From Pseudomonadota bacterium (GTDB taxonomy: Bacteria > Verrucomicrobiota > Verrucomicrobiia > Chthoniobacterales > UBA6821), in assembly GCA_009928265.1 (NCBI GenBank), contig RFPR01000089.1:1-8340 (forward strand): a DNA stretch of 8,340 bases. Reading direction: 5' to 3'. Every line of letters starts with the position of its first letter. Position 1 is the first letter of the stretch. The translations under genes and the position numbers were made by a program. Positions 1 to 6,549 of this stretch are shown in pieces. The notes under the pieces were generated by a model. It was not told the origin of the DNA and did no database searches. It was given only the letters and a program-made list of their open reading frames with translations.

Positions 1-917
1 AAATCACCCGCCCCAAAAGCGGCAAAGGGAATCGGGTCGAATACCGCACGTTCCTCCCCCGGGGATGGCTCTTCTACCGCACACGATGATGAGATCACGA
101 TCCGTCGCGCTTTGGGAAGTTGGGGAGGGACGGGTTGTTCCGGGGATGCCTCCCAACCGACCTCGATCACGAGGTCCTTGGGAGCCAGATAGGAGGAAAG
201 GGGTACTGAGGGCTTGTCTGTGTCTCCGAACTGCACCTCACAGGCATCGACCTCACCGACCGATGTCTGTGTGTCAGGATCGAATTCCCGGACCGACTCG
301 ATTCCCTCCTCGCCGAATTCCAGACGGCACGGCATCGCCTGCTGCCAGGAGAAGAGATCCAGAATACCGCCCCGGAGTGAAAACTCACCGCGACGCGTCA
401 CTTGGGCGACGCGCTCGTATCCAGCCTCTTCCAGCCTAACAGCAAGCCCGCCGGGCGCCCCCTGCCATCCGCGAGGCAGCAGGAGCATATCTCCCGTCAG
501 GTCGCCGGGAGCTGAGACCGACTCCTCCCACTGATTCGCGGTGATGACAGGAGCGATCCGCTCACCGCGTGCCAGACGACCCAGCAGGGCAATCCGCTCG
601 GAGGCCGTCTCGGGATCGGGAAGCCCTAGCCCAGCTGCAGGAATCTCCAGATCGGGAAAAAGGATCGACTGCCTGATCCATGTGGAAAGCTCGGAGGCAA
701 ACTCCTCCTGGGAGCGTACATCGCGACAAACGAACCAAACGCGTCCACCTTCGCCGGCATGACGCGCCGCTACCCCGGCAAGAAAGGGACAAGCCTGTTC
801 GCTGACGTCGCCTATCAGGACGGGATCACTTCCACGGCCCCCTTGAAGCAGTCGGCCCATGAGCGGATGCCGTGCGACAGCATCCAGCAGATCGTCATGA
901 GCCCCTGAGTAATCCAT
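1..917 (-). CDS. mfd: Mfd, transcription-repair coupling factor (N-terminal part, cut by window edge)
   Basis: Only the first 305 codons are in the window; the gene continues past position 1. Mfd is a DNA translocase that removes RNA polymerase stalled at lesions and recruits UvrA. What is visible is the UvrB-like N-terminal module. Residues 35-57 (IGDVSEQACPFLAGVAARHAG) sit where Mfd has a degenerate, non-functional Walker A region. Residues 178-219 carry the family signature GEFSLRGGILDLF, then CRLEF and IESVREFDPDTQ, matching the Mfd/UvrB pattern GEF.xRGGxxDxF...xxxFDxxTQ. The helicase motifs, RNA-polymerase-interacting domain and translocase lobes lie outside the window, so integrity cannot be judged. 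The ATG at 917 lies inside the end of the aminotransferase gene (23-base overlap), which suggests translational coupling. No Shine-Dalgarno site is visible before it. The stretch after residue 225 is poorly conserved and was not assigned. UvrB itself is unlikely, because UvrB has a canonical Walker A near its N-terminus. Confidence 0.9.
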   Translation of the reverse strand, partial: MDYSGAHDDLLDAVARHPLMGRLLQGGRGSDPVLIGDVSEQACPFLAGVAARHAGEGGRVWFVCRDVRSQEEFASELSTWIRQSILFPDLEIPAAGLGLPDPETASERIALLGRLARGERIAPVITANQWEESVSAPGDLTGDMLLLPRGWQGAPGGLAVRLEEAGYERVAQVTRRGEFSLRGGILDLFSWQQAMPCRLEFGEEGIESVREFDPDTQTSVGEVDACEVQFGDTDKPSVPLSSYLAPKDLVIEVGWEASPEQPVPPQLPKARRIVISSSCAVEEPSPGEERAVFDPIPFAAFGAGD

Positions 918-1734
918 GGGAACGAAGATAGGAGAAGGCCAGTTCCGTGGCCGGAGACGGACCAGACAGCGCTTTTCCATCAAGAGAGGCCACAGGCATG
1001 ATCCCGAGGCGGGAATTAGTGACGGCCATTGCCACTGCACGGCGAAGATCCGAGTGCCTGAGGAGACGATCTGTTACGACAGTATTCTGGCGCACCCACG
1101 CGAGAACGGCTCCGGAACGGGCTCCCCGCGCCGGCGTGCAAAGAAGCTGTCCGCGACGCGACGGAAGCCACACCAAAAGATTCCCCATTGTGCACGAGAG
1201 GACATGCCCCTTGTCATCGAGTGCAATCCCCTCGTCGGCGCCGTTTGCGCGGACAACCCGGAGCGCTTCGAGATGAGGGAGGTAGTTGCCACTCTTCACG
1301 CCCCAACCCGGCCCCCAGTCATCTCCGGTTATGGGCTGGCTCAGGACAACGAGGCTGATTCCCTTGGAGAGATCAGCCTCCGAGGGAAAACTGGTTTCCT
1401 CCCAGGCGAGATAGCACTCCGGATTCGTCACGGGAGAACCTGGAGCCCCGACGCCAGCCGTCAGGTAGATCCTGAGCATCCCGTCGGGGAGCCGTTTTGT
1501 GGCACAGAAGGACCGGATTGCCGTGCGTATCTTCTTGGGAAAGGGCCATGCACCCGAGGACGCCGCCTCGGCAAGGTTAGCGAGATGCTCTGCGAGCAGA
1601 AGAACCTTGCCCTCGCGTACCGCCATACTCTCGAAGAAATGTTGCCCGTAGCGGAATCCGCGGTCAGAAAGCGGAATCCCGCTCCTGCATGGCACGATGC
1701 ACGATCCCTCCAAGCGCCAACTTCGTAGACGCAT
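895..1734 (-). CDS. Class IV PLP-dependent aminotransferase or aminodeoxychorismate lyase-like protein
   Basis: A 279-residue fold-type IV PLP enzyme, the family of branched-chain and D-alanine aminotransferases and 4-amino-4-deoxychorismate lyase (PabC). Seen in sequence: the N-terminal PLSDRGFRYGQHFFES block (about residues 21-36); RIYLTAGVG (88-96); the Schiff-base lysine K147 in GVKSGNYLP; GADEGIALDDKGHV (165-178); and CTPARGARSGAV (199-210), which resembles PabC. Oddity: in the motif after GHV the family glutamate that contacts the PLP pyridine nitrogen is replaced by serine (S180 in VLSCTMGN). Substrate cannot be assigned; PabC-like (folate synthesis) is my preferred guess because of its length and the CTPARGARSG block. 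I chose the ATG at 1734 because a GAGGTG site lies 6 bases upstream; a GTG at 1743, in frame, is an alternative. It starts just after the regulator stop and its end overlaps mfd, so it sits inside the operon. Confidence 0.88.
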   Translation of the reverse strand: MRLRSWRLEGSCIVPCRSGIPLSDRGFRYGQHFFESMAVREGKVLLLAEHLANLAEAASSGAWPFPKKIRTAIRSFCATKRLPDGMLRIYLTAGVGAPGSPVTNPECYLAWEETSFPSEADLSKGISLVVLSQPITGDDWGPGWGVKSGNYLPHLEALRVVRANGADEGIALDDKGHVLSCTMGNLLVWLPSRRGQLLCTPARGARSGAVLAWVRQNTVVTDRLLRHSDLRRAVAMAVTNSRLGIMPVASLDGKALSGPSPATELAFSYLRSHGLLRGS

Positions 1735-1740
1735 CGCCGT

Positions 1741-1746
1741 CACCTC
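1741..1746 (-). promoter_or_regulatory. Ribosome binding site deciding the aminotransferase start
   Basis: GAGGTG spaced 6 bases from the ATG at 1734. It overlaps the regulator's stop codon, so ribosomes ending that gene can restart here. It favours the ATG over the in-frame GTG at 1743, although an AGGAG (1748-1752) lies 4 bases before that GTG. It is the only clear Shine-Dalgarno match at a start codon in the window. Confidence 0.6.
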
Positions 1747-3211
1747 ACTCCTGCGCGGCGGTGCCGTTGAGTCTTTCCAGACGCTTGCGTAGGGTCGCGC
1801 GTGTGATGCCTAGTAGTTTGGAGGCCTTCACCTGGTTGTTCGACGTCACGGCCATGGCGCGGCGTGTGAAATCCTCCTCGACCCATGGTAGAAGCTCACG
1901 TCCCTCTCCTTCACGCTGGAATGCATCAAAGAGCGCCGAGGCAGCTTCCTCGATCGTGGGAATATCACCCGATGTGAGAGTTGCCGGTAAGACAGGTGAG
2001 GCAGCCACTGATTCGCCTCCCCCTGAAACCTGACCAAGGGGAAGGTCCTTTGGAAGCAGGACGTCGCTGGTCGCCAGTACGACGGCCCGCTGGAGCGTAT
2101 TCTGAAGCTCCCGGACATTGCCGGGCCACGGGTAGGACTCCATGACGTGGATCGATTCCTCGGAGAGTTGGAGAAGAGGTCTGTGCTGTTGCTGGGCAAT
2201 GCGGGAAAGGAAATATTCGGCGAGCGGCCTGATATCCTCGACACGCGCACGAAGCGGCGGGAGATGGATTCCTACGACATTGAGTCGGTAGTAGAGGTCC
2301 TCGCGGAATTCTTTGGCGGTGATCGCCTGATCCAGGTTCCGATTCGTCGCTGCCACGATGCGGACATCGGCCCTGATCGTGGCGTTGCCGCCGACCCTCG
2401 AGAATTCGCCCTCCTGCAGGACACGCAGGAGCTTGCTCTGCACCGGCATCGGCATCTCCCCGATCTCGTCGAGGAAAAGCGTCCCGCCCTTGCACTGCTC
2501 GAAGCGCCCGATGCGCTGGGTCGCCGCGCCGGTGAAGGCACCCTTCTCGTGGCCGAACAGCTCGCTTTCGAGAAGGTTCTCCGGAATGGCGGCGCAGTTG
2601 ATGGCGATGAGCGGCTTCTTGTTACGCTCACTGTAGGTGTGAATGGCTCGGGCAACGAGTTCCTTGCCGCAACCGCTCTCGCCGGTGACAAGGACGGGGG
2701 CATCACTCATGGCGACACGGCCAACCATCTTGAAGACCGACTGCATCGCCTCGGAACGGCCGACGATGTCATCCCGGTACTGCTCGACTGTCAGCGAAGG
2801 CTTGGTCGGGGTGGCGGCGCGGAGTTCGGCGGCGGCCTTGAGCGCAGAATCGACCACCACCTTCATGGTGAAGGGAGCGGATTCCTTCCGCAGAAAATCA
2901 AAGGCACCGAGTTTCATCGATTCGATGACCGACTGCGTTGTCCCGAACGCGCTCATCACGATGACCATGGCATTGGCTGACTCACCTCGGATCTTGGCTA
3001 ACAGTTCCAGTCCGGTGGCGGGACGCAGGTGGAGCTCCGTCAGGACGAGATCGGGCTTTTCCAGGCAGAAGACCTTGAAGGCGTTGGTGGCGTTCGTCTC
3101 GGTGATGACGCGCACGCCGGAGGCCTTGAGTTGCTGCTTTACCCAGTCAAGGAAGTCGGTTTCGGAATCGACGACCAAAACGGTCTGATTGCTCTGTGCT
3201 TCGAATTTCAT
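1745..3211 (-). CDS. Sigma-54-dependent NtrC-type response regulator with Glu at the phosphorylation site
   Basis: 488 residues in three domains. Residues about 10-125 form a CheY-like receiver. Residues about 148-380 form a sigma-54-interacting AAA+ ATPase, with Walker A GESGCGKE (177-184), the sigma-54 contact loop GAFTGA (224-229), Walker B GTLFLDEI (243-250), AATNRNLD (287-294), arginine-finger region REDLYYRLN (303-311) and YPWPGNVRELQN (360-371). Residues about 455-482 form a Fis-type helix-turn-helix (KASKLLGITRATLRKRL). The output machinery looks intact, so it should activate sigma-54 promoters. The receiver is atypical: the phospho-acceptor Asp of PDLVLxD is Glu59 (VLTELHLRPATG), and the acidic pair reads Asp15-Ser16-Glu17, while the switch Ser87 and Lys109 are kept. 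No histidine kinase gene is in the window. Its ATG overlaps the uppS stop (ATGA), so it is cotranslated with uppS. Its targets are unknown. Confidence 0.95.
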   Translation of the reverse strand: MKFEAQSNQTVLVVDSETDFLDWVKQQLKASGVRVITETNATNAFKVFCLEKPDLVLTELHLRPATGLELLAKIRGESANAMVIVMSAFGTTQSVIESMKLGAFDFLRKESAPFTMKVVVDSALKAAAELRAATPTKPSLTVEQYRDDIVGRSEAMQSVFKMVGRVAMSDAPVLVTGESGCGKELVARAIHTYSERNKKPLIAINCAAIPENLLESELFGHEKGAFTGAATQRIGRFEQCKGGTLFLDEIGEMPMPVQSKLLRVLQEGEFSRVGGNATIRADVRIVAATNRNLDQAITAKEFREDLYYRLNVVGIHLPPLRARVEDIRPLAEYFLSRIAQQQHRPLLQLSEESIHVMESYPWPGNVRELQNTLQRAVVLATSDVLLPKDLPLGQVSGGGESVAASPVLPATLTSGDIPTIEEAASALFDAFQREGEGRELLPWVEEDFTRRAMAVTSNNQVKASKLLGITRATLRKRLERLNGTAAQE

Positions 3212-3951
3212 GCGGTCGCTGCAGTAATGGGGTTCTCGACGGCTCCGCCGAAACGACGATCACGCGTGCCAAAGTCGGCGATGGCCTCGCGGAGTTCGGC
3301 GGGACCGAAATCGGGCCAGAGAACCTGCGTGACATGGAGCTCGGTATAGGTGAGTTGCCAGGGGAGGAAATTAGAAAGACGCATCTCGCCCGAGGTCCGG
3401 ATGAGCAGGTCGGGATCCGGCATGTTGGCCGTGTAGAGATGACCCGAGATCGTCTCGGAAGTGATACCGTCCGGCATGATGCGTCCCTCCGCGACCTCAC
3501 GGGCGATCGCCCGGATCGCATCGACAATTTCGTCGCGCCCACCGTAGTTCAGCGCCAGTGTGAGGGTCAGTCGACCATTATGGGCTGTGTCGGCGATTGC
3601 CCTTTCAAGGCGCTTAAGAACGGGCCCGGGGAGGTCGGCGGTTCGGCCGATCGTGCGTAACCGGACGCCATTGCGGTTCATCATGGCGACCTTGTCGGCA
3701 AGAAAACGCTCAAGCAGCAACATCAGGCCAGAAACCTCATGGGCGGGACGCTTCCAGTTCTCGGTCGAGAAAGCGTAGAGCGTCAGGTATTCGACCCCCT
3801 CCGCGATACATGCCTCGCAGACAGGTTCGACATTCACAGCTCCCTGCTCGTGCCCCTTCAGGCGTGGCCATCCGCGCTCGCGCGCCCAGCGACCGTTGCC
3901 ATCCATGATGATGGCGATGTGCCTCGGGACGGCTGGAGACTGCGGACTCAC
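3208..3951 (-). CDS. uppS: Isoprenyl transferase / undecaprenyl diphosphate synthase (cis-prenyltransferase)
   Basis: A 247-residue cis-prenyltransferase that adds isopentenyl units to farnesyl diphosphate, giving the C55 lipid carrier for peptidoglycan and O-antigen. Family motifs appear in order: HIAIIMDGNGRWA (11-23) with catalytic Asp17; RLKGHEQGAVNV (30-41); LYAFSTENW (58-66); LALNYGGRDEI (132-142); DLLIRTSGEMRLSNF (181-195), which binds diphosphate; WQLTYTEL (198-205) with the Mg-binding Glu204; and RDRRFGG (230-236). Length is normal for the family. The start is a GTG at 3951, 10 bases after the purA stop, chosen because it places the MDGNGRW motif at the usual distance from the N-terminus; no Shine-Dalgarno site is visible. 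Its TGA overlaps the ATG of the regulator. Many bacteria follow uppS with cdsA and dxr; here a regulator follows instead. Confidence 0.96.
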   Translation of the reverse strand: MSPQSPAVPRHIAIIMDGNGRWARERGWPRLKGHEQGAVNVEPVCEACIAEGVEYLTLYAFSTENWKRPAHEVSGLMLLLERFLADKVAMMNRNGVRLRTIGRTADLPGPVLKRLERAIADTAHNGRLTLTLALNYGGRDEIVDAIRAIAREVAEGRIMPDGITSETISGHLYTANMPDPDLLIRTSGEMRLSNFLPWQLTYTELHVTQVLWPDFGPAELREAIADFGTRDRRFGGAVENPITAATA

Positions 3952-3961
3952 GGCCGGCGCA

Positions 3962-5239
3962 TCACAAATGGATGGTCTGGTCCCTGCCTGGTCCGGTGCT
4001 GACGATGGAAAGTCGAGCCCCGGTCAACTTTGCCAGGGTCTCGGCGTAGCGACGGGCCTTGGGCGGGAGATCCTTGTACTTACGGATCTTGTCGGTCGGG
4101 GTCTTCCAACCCGGAAAGGAAGTGTAGAGGGGACGGCAGCGGGCGAGTTGTCCGGCATCGGTCGGTGGTGTGTCGAGCACAGGCCCCTTTCCATCGAGGC
4201 GGTAACCCGTACAGACCTTGATTTCGTCGAGGCCGTCCAACCCATCAAGATTGGTGATGGCGAGGTCGTCGACCCCGTTGATGATGGTCGCATAGCGGGC
4301 GGCAACGGCATCATACCATCCGCAACGTCGGGCACGCCCCGTGGTAGCGCCGAACTCGCGGCCCATGGCGTGAAGCATGTCACCAATCTCGTCCTCCTCG
4401 GTAGGGAAGGGGCCCTCGCCGACGCGGGTCGTATAGGCCTTGACCACGCCGACCACGCGGTCGATACGGTTAGGAGCGACTCCGGATCCGGTGCAAGCAC
4501 CGCCGGAGGTTGTGTTGGAACTGGTGACGTAGGGGTAGGTGCCGTGGTCGATGTCGAGGAAGGTTCCCTGCGCGCCCTCGAACAGGATCTCTTTCTTCGC
4601 CTGCATCGCCTTGTGAAGCAAGGTGACCGTGTTGGTGACGAGCGGTGTGAGCACCTTGGCCGCCGCGAGGTAGCCGGCAAGAATCTTCTTGCCGTTGAGC
4701 GGCTTGCCGCCGAGCGCACGGATCAGGGCGTTGTTTTCCTTGAGACGGAGGGCAAACTTCTCGCGGAAGACCGCGGGATTGGCCAGATCGCAGATGCGCA
4801 GGCCGGTGCGGGCGACCTTGTCACCGTAGGCTGGGCCGATACCACGCTTGGTGGTACCGATCTTGTTCTTCCCCTTGAGCGCTTCGCGGAGGCCGTCGAG
4901 TTCGCGGTGCCACGGCATCACGAGATGGGCGCAATCGCTGATGAGGAGATTCTTGGCATTCACCTTGATCCCGCGTGCGGCGAGCCCCTTGATCTCGGAA
5001 ACTAGGCCGACGGGGTCGATGACCACTCCGTTGCCGATCACGCAGAGCTTGCCCTTGCGGAGGATTCCCGAGGGGATCAGGTGGAGGACATACTTCTTGT
5101 CGCCGTCGACAATGGTATGACCGGCGTTGTTGCCTCCCTGACTCCGGACGACGATGTCGACCTTTCCGGTCAGCACATCGATGATTTTGCCTTTGCCTTC
5201 ATCCCCCCACTGGGACCCGACGAGAATGGTATTTGCCAT
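3962..5239 (-). CDS. purA: Adenylosuccinate synthetase
   Basis: 425 residues, full length for the family (E. coli about 432). PurA joins IMP and aspartate using GTP, the first committed step to AMP. Seen in sequence: GSQWGDEGKGK (8-18) with catalytic Asp13 and Lys16; NNAGHT (37-42) with catalytic His41, the same numbering as in E. coli; IGTTKRGIGPAY (127-138); FEGAQGTFLDIDHGTYPYVTS (220-240); VGEGPFPTE (273-281); EFGATTGRARRCGW (295-308); ITNLDGLDGLDEIKVCTGY (328-346); STGPGRDQTI (414-423). All expected active-site segments are present. I chose the ATG at 5239 because it gives the standard MANTILVGSQW beginning; a TTG eight codons earlier (5263) would lie next to the terminator U-run. Only a weak purine stretch (AGAAGAAAAA) precedes the ATG. 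The first gene of the downstream block, it sits behind a leader ending in an intrinsic terminator, so conditional read-through is likely to set its expression. Confidence 0.98.
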   Translation of the reverse strand: MANTILVGSQWGDEGKGKIIDVLTGKVDIVVRSQGGNNAGHTIVDGDKKYVLHLIPSGILRKGKLCVIGNGVVIDPVGLVSEIKGLAARGIKVNAKNLLISDCAHLVMPWHRELDGLREALKGKNKIGTTKRGIGPAYGDKVARTGLRICDLANPAVFREKFALRLKENNALIRALGGKPLNGKKILAGYLAAAKVLTPLVTNTVTLLHKAMQAKKEILFEGAQGTFLDIDHGTYPYVTSSNTTSGGACTGSGVAPNRIDRVVGVVKAYTTRVGEGPFPTEEDEIGDMLHAMGREFGATTGRARRCGWYDAVAARYATIINGVDDLAITNLDGLDGLDEIKVCTGYRLDGKGPVLDTPPTDAGQLARCRPLYTSFPGWKTPTDKIRKYKDLPPKARRYAETLAKLTGARLSIVSTGPGRDQTIHL

Positions 5240-5261
5240 GGTGTTTTTCTTCTGTTGACGC

Positions 5262-5287
5262 AAAAAAGCCGGACTCAGTGTCCGGCT
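5262..5287 (-). terminator. Intrinsic terminator in the purA leader (probable attenuator)
   Basis: On the minus strand AGCCGGAC pairs perfectly with GTCCGGCT (5280-5287 with 5267-5274) around the loop ACTGA, followed directly by a run of six U (5262-5267, the first shared with the stem end). On the plus strand no T-run follows, so it acts only in the direction of purA. The U-run ends 22 bases before the purA ATG. That leaves no room for a separate promoter, so purA transcripts must pass through it. It could also end read-through from fabH, but its position is typical of an attenuator. Confidence 0.85.
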
Positions 5288-5291
5288 GAGT
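5273..5291 (-). promoter_or_regulatory. Candidate antiterminator hairpin overlapping the purA terminator
   Basis: ACTCAG (5286-5291 on the minus strand) can pair with CTGAGT (5273-5278) around a 7-base loop. It uses bases of the terminator's left arm, loop and right arm, so it and the terminator exclude each other. It also takes bases from the neighbouring AGTGG/CCACT hairpin (5289-5308), which is compatible with the terminator. This is the layout of a two-state switch. The stem has only six pairs and would be weaker than the terminator unless stabilised by another factor. Inference only. Confidence 0.35.
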
Positions 5292-5308
5292 GGTCAAAAA
5301 TCGCCACT
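5289..5308 (-). promoter_or_regulatory. Small hairpin directly upstream of the purA terminator
   Basis: AGTGG (5304-5308) pairs with CCACT (5289-5293) around a 10-base loop on the minus strand, stacked one base from the terminator stem. It can coexist with the terminator but not with the alternative ACTCAG/CTGAGT hairpin, so it could act as an anti-antiterminator. A five-pair stem is weak evidence. Confidence 0.3.
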
Positions 5309-5413
5309 TACAGAGAAAAGGACAAGGAAATAGTGGGGTAGCCTCAAGACCGAAACAGAAACATGGACTCAATACCCCCCTCAGTTACGGCGTGGGGATT
5401 TTGAGAGGATGGC

Positions 5414-5443
5414 AGATTACTAATCGAGCTAAGAACCTTTCAA
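5414..5443 (-). promoter_or_regulatory. Weak candidate sigma-70-type promoter for the purA operon
   Basis: TTGAAA (5438-5443) and TAATCT (5414-5419) are separated by 18 bases on the minus strand. The -35 box is good and the -10 box poor. Transcription would begin near 5405, giving a leader of about 165 bases that includes the terminator. No better pair was found by eye in the gap, and read-through from fabH is an equally possible source of purA transcripts. Confidence 0.2.
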
Positions 5444-5553
5444 GGGCTTGGAAGTTTTGATGCACCGCTAGGCATGCAAGCGAAGCTGTATGAAACATAC
5501 TGCGAGCGCCGCAGAACAACGCGGGGCGCGAAAATCCCAAGCCCCTTAAAAGG

Positions 5554-6549
5554 CTACCATTCGACGACGGATGCAGCCCAGGTCAGCCCTCCACCAAAAA
5601 CCACCATCAGAATCTTGTCACCCTGCTTGAAGCGGCCTGTGCGGTTGGCCTCATCGAGGGCAATGGCGACGGCCGCGGCGGAGGTGTTACCGTAGCAGTC
5701 GAGATTAATCATGAAGCGGTCCATGGAGACATCGAGTCGGCTGGCGATGGCCTCGATGATGCGGAGGTTGGCCTGATGAGGAATGAAGCAGGCAATCTCG
5801 GAGGAAGGGACGCCGGCATCAGCAAGGACCTGCTGGGAGGCCTCGACCATGGCGGTGACGGCGTGCTTGTAGGTTTCCCTGCCGTTCATCCGGATGGTGA
5901 CGGGATTCTCGGCAGATGTGGATCCGCCGGCCGGATGCGCGCTACCGCCGCCGGGGATGTAGAGGATCTCGGCAAGGGCACCGTTGCTACCCATGCGGGT
6001 GGCCACGACTCCACGCGATCCCTCACGGTGGCGGAGGATGGCGGCGCCGGCACCATCCCCGAAGAGGACGCATGTGTTTCGATCCTTCCAGTCAACAATG
6101 GAGGAAAGCTTGTCGGCACCGATGACCAGAACCGTGTTCGCCGTCCCGGCGGCGATATAAGCGCGGGCCGTCTCAACCCCGAACAGGAATCCGGAGCAGG
6201 CCGCCGAGAGGTCAAAACAGACGGCGTTCACCGCGCCGATCTTGGTCTGGACGAAGCAGGCGGTGTTGGGGAAAAACATGTCGGGAGTGACCGTCGCGCA
6301 GATAATGAGATCGATCTCCTCGGGCTTCACCCCGGAGTTCTCCATTGCGGCACGTGCGGCACGTGCAGCCATCTCGCTGGTGGTTATCTCGGGACCGGCG
6401 ATGCGGCGTTCCTTGATGCCGGTGCGGGTCGTGATCCACTCGTCGCTCGTCTCAACGATTTTCTCAAGATCGGCATTGGTCATCACACGGTCCGGCGCAT
6501 AGCTGCCGGTTCCGATGATGGAGGCGGTGCGAAGCTGCTCAGACTGCAT
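5554..6549 (-). CDS. fabH: 3-oxoacyl-[ACP] synthase III (beta-ketoacyl-ACP synthase III)
   Basis: 331 residues. FabH condenses acetyl-CoA (or another short acyl-CoA) with malonyl-ACP to start type II fatty-acid synthesis in the cytosol. The catalytic triad is visible: Cys118 in CFDLSAACSGF, His258 in CFIPHQANLRII and Asn288 in LDCYGNTSAAA. Other family blocks are GTGSYAPDRVMTN (13-25), SDEWITTRTGIKERRI (35-50), DWKDRNTCVLFGDGAGA (153-169) and the C-terminal VVFGGGLTWAASVVEW (316-331), in which the GGG-x-TW element is typical. The ATG at 6549 lies within the end of plsX (11-base overlap), and its N-terminus matches the family start; a longer open frame upstream to 6948 is only an antisense-free alternative frame of plsX. 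No strong ribosome binding site is seen, so translation is probably coupled to plsX. No canonical terminator follows the stop: a GGGGC/GCCCC hairpin there lacks a U-run. Confidence 0.98.
   Translation of the reverse strand: MQSEQLRTASIIGTGSYAPDRVMTNADLEKIVETSDEWITTRTGIKERRIAGPEITTSEMAARAARAAMENSGVKPEEIDLIICATVTPDMFFPNTACFVQTKIGAVNAVCFDLSAACSGFLFGVETARAYIAAGTANTVLVIGADKLSSIVDWKDRNTCVLFGDGAGAAILRHREGSRGVVATRMGSNGALAEILYIPGGGSAHPAGGSTSAENPVTIRMNGRETYKHAVTAMVEASQQVLADAGVPSSEIACFIPHQANLRIIEAIASRLDVSMDRFMINLDCYGNTSAAAVAIALDEANRTGRFKQGDKILMVVFGGGLTWAASVVEW

Larger units (their letters stand above)
5240..5553 (-). other. 314-base fabH-purA intergenic region, probable structured leader of the purA operon
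   Basis: No convincing gene is present on either strand. Read on the minus strand it holds several possible helices before the terminator: a long-range pairing of 5537-5544 with 5444-5451 (8 Watson-Crick pairs, extendable by one G-U and one A-U); 5402-5408 with 5377-5383 (seven pairs including one G-U); 5373-5378 with 5335-5340 (six pairs); and a hairpin AGTGG/CCACT at 5289-5308. It ends in the terminator at 5262-5287. The G-U pairs work only in a minus-strand RNA. Each upstream pairing alone could arise by chance in a region this size. I looked for tRNA, tmRNA, SRP RNA, purine-riboswitch and ykkC-like signatures and recognised none. Confidence 0.5.

Noticed and set aside
916..1728. 270-codon plus-strand open frame opposite the aminotransferase
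   Set aside because: Antisense shadow; the minus strand carries the class IV motifs including the catalytic lysine.
2147..2980. 277-codon plus-strand open frame opposite the sigma-54 regulator
   Set aside because: Antisense to intact receiver and AAA+ motifs; no recognisable domain.
3896..5005. 369-codon plus-strand open frame opposite purA
   Set aside because: Antisense to a fully conserved purA; low-complexity Gly/Asp/Val-rich product is typical of a GC-rich shadow frame.
5240..5263. TTG start for purA eight codons upstream
   Set aside because: It lies at the terminator U-run, adds residues not in the family, and the ATG at 5239 gives the standard N-terminus.
5366..5440. tRNA-like D-arm resemblance (TTAGCTCGATTAG) in the gap
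   Set aside because: No TPsiC arm, anticodon arm or acceptor stem could be found around it.
5385..5498. 37-codon minus-strand open frame in the fabH-purA gap
   Set aside because: No ribosome binding site, no recognisable motif, and the length is expected by chance.
5430..5550. tmRNA-like GGGGCTTGG start after fabH
   Set aside because: No tag reading frame, no GGTTCAA T-arm and no matching 3' acceptor end are present.
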